Shown: positions 32,090-34,594 of the stretch, in pieces
Position numbering within the stretch: position 1 is the first letter of the stretch
How the letters are laid out: the number at the start of each line of letters is the position of its first letter
Assembly: GCF_017315755.1 (NCBI RefSeq)
Contig: NZ_JAFLRJ010000251.1
Location: 1-34,594, forward strand
Direction of reading: 5' to 3'
Length of the DNA: 34,594 bases
Source: Streptomyces beijiangensis
GTDB taxonomy: Bacteria > Actinomycetota > Actinomycetes > Streptomycetales > Streptomycetaceae
Notes under the pieces: model-generated
What the model was told of the DNA's origin: nothing
The model's input: only the letters and a program-made list of their open reading frames with translations
Database searches by the model: none
Position numbers and translations under genes: made by a program

Positions 32090-32782
32090 CTAATCCCTCG
32101 CCCGTACGGGGGAGTTGAGGGCGACGTCTCCCTCCGGGGAGGGAGCGACAAGACCGGTCTCGTACGCGCAGATGACCGCCTGGATCCGGTCACGCAGCCC
32201 CAGCTTGGAGAGCACGTTGCCCACATGCGTCTTGACGGTGTGCTCGCTGACGACGAGTGCGGCGGCGATCTCCGCGTTGGAGAGGCCACGGGCGAGATGG
32301 AGCAGGGTCTCGCGCTCGCGGGCGGTGAGGGCGTCGAGGCGGGGTGAGGGGACGGACGGCGGGCGGGCCGTGTAGTCCGCGATCAGACGCCGGGCCACCG
32401 AGGGGGCGAGCAGCGAGTCCCCGGCCGCCACCACGCGGACCGCGTGGACCAGGTCGTCCCGGCGTACGTCCTTGAGGAGGAAGCCGCTCGCACCGGCGTG
32501 CAGCGCCTCGTAGACGTACTCGTCGGAGTCGAAGGTCGTCAGCATCACCGTCCGGCAGGCGCCCTGCGCGGTGATCGCGCGGCAGGCCTCGATGCCGTCC
32601 ATCACGGGCATCCGGATGTCGAGGAGCGCCACGTCGGGGGCCAGCCTGAGGACCGCTTCCAGTGCCTGCGCGCCGTCGCCCGCCTCGGCCACCACCTCGA
32701 TGTCGGGCTGTACGTCCAGGATCATCGCGAAGCCGCTGCGGACCAGCTCTTGGTCATCGGCCACCACCACACGGATCGTCAA
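32090..32782 (-). CDS. NarL/FixJ-family response regulator
   Basis: The product is 230 residues. It starts at TTG 32782, which overlaps the kinase stop as TTGA and has GAGG 7 bases upstream; a GTG at 32770 would remove part of the first beta strand. The receiver domain has D9-D10 and phospho-acceptor D55 (VALLDIRMPVMDG), and the Lys in GFLLKDV. The C-terminal LuxR/GerE HTH reads ARERETLLHLARGLSNAEI and VSEHTVKTHVGNVLSKLGLR. Coupled to the kinase gene upstream by the 4-base overlap. The target genes are unknown; the serine hydrolase gene next to it is a candidate. Confidence 0.94.
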   Translation of the reverse strand: MTIRVVVADDQELVRSGFAMILDVQPDIEVVAEAGDGAQALEAVLRLAPDVALLDIRMPVMDGIEACRAITAQGACRTVMLTTFDSDEYVYEALHAGASGFLLKDVRRDDLVHAVRVVAAGDSLLAPSVARRLIADYTARPPSVPSPRLDALTARERETLLHLARGLSNAEIAAALVVSEHTVKTHVGNVLSKLGLRDRIQAVICAYETGLVAPSPEGDVALNSPVRARD

Positions 32783-33984
32783 CTCCCCACCTCCACGGGC
32801 GAGGTTATACGGACCTGGACCCGGAACCCCCGGCCGTCCGGGCCCGGTCCTGTGCGGGCGGTGCCGCCGTGGGCGGCGGCCCGCTCGCGGATGCCGATCA
32901 GCCCGTGGCCCGTGGTGGTGCCCGGACCGCGGCCGTCGTCGGTGACGGTGACCTCCAGGGTGTCGGTCCCGTACGCCAGCAGCACGGTCACCGTCTGCGC
33001 CGCCGCGTGCTTGATCACGTTGGTCAGCGCCTCCTGGACCACCCGGTAGACGGTGGCCTCGGTGTCGAGGGGGAGCGGGCGGGGGGTGCCGGTCGTCTCG
33101 TACGAGATCCGCGGACCGCTGCGTCCGACCCGCTCCAGAAGGTCCGGCAGTTCGGTGAGGGCGGGCTGCGGTGTGCGCCTGGCCGCGGCCGGGCCGTCCT
33201 CTCCGTCCTCCCGCAGGACGCCCAGCATCCGGCGCAGCTGCGTCATCGCCTCCCGGCCCGTATCGGAGATCGCCTCGAAGGCGGCCTCCGCGCGGGCGGG
33301 GGCGGCGCGGACGGCGACCGGGCCCGCCTCCGCCTGGACGATCATGATGCTGACGGCGTGCGAGAGGATGTCGTGCATCTCCCGTGCGATCCGGGCCCGT
33401 TCGCGGGCGGTCGCCTGCTCGGACTCGATCCGGTTGGCCCGCTCCAGCTGGGCGGCCCGGTCCTCGACGGCCTGGGTGTAGGCCTGGCGGGTGCGGGCCA
33501 GGGAGCCCAGTGCGTACGCGCCGAAGAAGGTGCAGAAGACGAAGAAGTACTCGCGCAGACCGTTGGAGTTGATCGCGACGCCCGCGATGAGCGCCGGTAT
33601 CGCCGCCACGACCATGGCCGTGCGGATGCGGGCGGAGGAGAGGGCGGTGACGGTGTAGACGGCGACCAGGCCGCCGTACGGAATCTGCTGTCCTGGACCG
33701 TCGGCGGCCTGGTTGGCGAACTGCGCGGCGACGACGGCGAGCAGCACGAGGAGCGGTGCGCGCCGGCGCAGGGCCAGGGGGAGTGCGGTGAGTGAAGTCA
33801 GCGCGTAGGTGAGCGCGTTGGCCTCGTGCGAGCCGGCCTGGTCGGGCAGGACGAAGGCCAGGGAGACGACGGCCTGCACCAGCAGGGCGATGCCGATGTC
33901 GACGAACCGGGGGTCCGCCGACCGCAGGTACGTCCGTACGCGCGCTGTCAGTCGCTCTCTGTCCACGCGGTCAGGATGCCGCAC
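32779..33984 (-). CDS. NarL-type sensor histidine kinase
   Basis: The product is 401 residues from GTG 33984 (GTG 33966 also possible). About five or six hydrophobic segments lie within residues 28-165 with only short extracytoplasmic loops, which suggests sensing within the membrane. The HisKA_3 motif RIAREMHDILSHAVSIMIVQ contains the phosphoacceptor H204. The ATPase domain follows (VVQEALTNVIKHAAAQTV, DDGRGPG, GHGLIGIRERAAAHGG). The start overlaps the phosphodiesterase end by 37 bases (or 19), so phosphodiesterase, kinase and response regulator are likely one transcript. The ligand is unknown. Confidence 0.93.
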   Translation of the reverse strand: MRHPDRVDRERLTARVRTYLRSADPRFVDIGIALLVQAVVSLAFVLPDQAGSHEANALTYALTSLTALPLALRRRAPLLVLLAVVAAQFANQAADGPGQQIPYGGLVAVYTVTALSSARIRTAMVVAAIPALIAGVAINSNGLREYFFVFCTFFGAYALGSLARTRQAYTQAVEDRAAQLERANRIESEQATARERARIAREMHDILSHAVSIMIVQAEAGPVAVRAAPARAEAAFEAISDTGREAMTQLRRMLGVLREDGEDGPAAARRTPQPALTELPDLLERVGRSGPRISYETTGTPRPLPLDTEATVYRVVQEALTNVIKHAAAQTVTVLLAYGTDTLEVTVTDDGRGPGTTTGHGLIGIRERAAAHGGTARTGPGPDGRGFRVQVRITSPVEVGS

Positions 33985-34594
33985 AGCGCGTCGATGCGGT
34001 TGGTGGTGATCGAATCGACACCGCGGTCGATCAGGCGGCGCATCGTCCGTTTGGTGTCGGCGGTCCAGGCGGAGACCAGCAGCCCGTCGTGGTGGACGCG
34101 GTCGCAGAGGTCCGAAGTGACCAGGCCGAAGCGGTAGTTGAGCCAGCGGGGTTTCACCGCCTGGACGAGAACGGGGCGCGGCGGGGCGACGGTCGTCCAG
34201 GTCATGGCGATCTCGGCGGCGGGGTCCGCGGCGCGGACCATGAGCATGGTGGCGGCGCCCGCGCAGTAGTAGGCGCGGTCCGCGGCGCCGTGCTCGTGGA
34301 CGGCGCCGACCACGGCGCGTACCGCCTTCTCGTCCGCGCCGGGGAGGTCGATCATGAGGCGGTGGCCGTCCGTGGCGGCCAGGGCCTCGTCGAAGGTGGG
34401 CACCCCGCCGCCCGTCAGCCCGCGCACCTCGGTGGCGGAGAGCAGGGAGAGCGGGCGGTCGTGGCCCCAGAGGCGTTCCAGGGTCGCGTCGTGGAGGAGG
34501 ACGGGGACGCCGTCGCGGGTGAGCCGGACGTCGATCTCGACCGCGCCCGCTCCCCTCCCCAGCGCGGAGTGCAGGGAGGGGAGGGTGTTCTCGC
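33948..34594 (-). CDS. Glycerophosphodiester phosphodiesterase (5' end outside window)
   Basis: The frame is open to the window edge and gives 214 visible residues; the N-terminal HRG motif is outside. Visible GDPD features are ENTLPSLHSAL right at the edge, then the Glu/Asp metal site EIDVRLTRDGVPVLLHD, and later ENT-distal elements such as RLMIDLPG and LLVSAWTADTKRTMRRLIDR, ending GVDSITTNRI. GDPD enzymes hydrolyse deacylated phospholipids to glycerol-3-phosphate and an alcohol. An internal start at 34427 would drop the metal-binding N terminus and is rejected. No signal peptide can be judged because the start is missing. Confidence 0.92.
   Translation of the reverse strand, partial: ENTLPSLHSALGRGAGAVEIDVRLTRDGVPVLLHDATLERLWGHDRPLSLLSATEVRGLTGGGVPTFDEALAATDGHRLMIDLPGADEKAVRAVVGAVHEHGAADRAYYCAGAATMLMVRAADPAAEIAMTWTTVAPPRPVLVQAVKPRWLNYRFGLVTSDLCDRVHHDGLLVSAWTADTKRTMRRLIDRGVDSITTNRIDALCGILTAWTESD

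Noticed and set aside
1..34594. CRISPR arrays, tRNA/rRNA genes, insertion sequences or phage genes
   Set aside because: I found no regularly spaced direct repeats, cloverleaf sequences, transposase motifs or integrase genes.

Overview
The window is chromosomal DNA from a Streptomyces or a very close relative. The evidence is the very high GC content, GTG and TTG starts, and the conserved actinomycete gene order dprA - whiG - tetR - M23 peptidase - rpsB - tsf - pyrH - frr - cdsA - rlmN. It also carries the sporulation sigma factor WhiG, which marks sporulating, filamentous actinomycetes. I see no tRNA, rRNA, CRISPR array, insertion sequence, prophage or attachment site.

Layout. (1) 1-9049, core housekeeping: the 3' end of dprA, whiG, a TetR regulator with a probable leaderless start, a minus-strand M23 peptidase that looks frameshifted, then the translation/cell-envelope block rpsB-tsf-pyrH-frr-cdsA and rlmN. 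Strong hairpins lie in several gaps of this block. (2) 9103-13049: a TPP riboswitch followed by the overlapping thiamine ABC importer genes (lipoprotein, fused permease, ATPase). (3) 13051-18456, minus strand: a LOG-family protein and a 1404-residue secreted subtilase with a C-terminal region of about ten Asp-box (BNR) repeats. A TrmB/LuxR-type regulator diverges from the subtilase. (4) 19519-21962, minus strand: an ABC permease/ATPase pair whose ATPase has an aberrant signature motif, and a hot-dog thioesterase. (5) 22091-29403, a probable polyamine/GABA-related region: a class III aminotransferase with an Lrp/AsnC regulator directly upstream, a divergent aminobutyraldehyde-type dehydrogenase, a small secreted Cys-containing protein, and a divergent OmpR-type response regulator - sensor kinase - PotD-like Tat lipoprotein operon. 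(6) 29451-34594: a small membrane protein, an SDR oxidoreductase, a secreted serine hydrolase of the beta-lactamase/DD-peptidase class, a NarL-type two-component system, and the 3' part of a glycerophosphodiester phosphodiesterase.

How the genes work together: block 1 makes and recycles translation components, UMP/UDP and CDP-diacylglycerol. Block 2 imports thiamine under TPP feedback. Block 5 plausibly converts putrescine-like diamines to aminobutyraldehyde and then GABA, under an Lrp-type regulator. The PotD-like binding protein there has no permease or ATPase gene beside it and sits in the two-component operon, so a sensing role is possible. The most unusual items are that sensor/binding-protein operon with its divergent secreted protein, the subtilase-propeller fusion with its divergent regulator, the TPP riboswitch with two candidate expression platforms, and the broken M23 peptidase.
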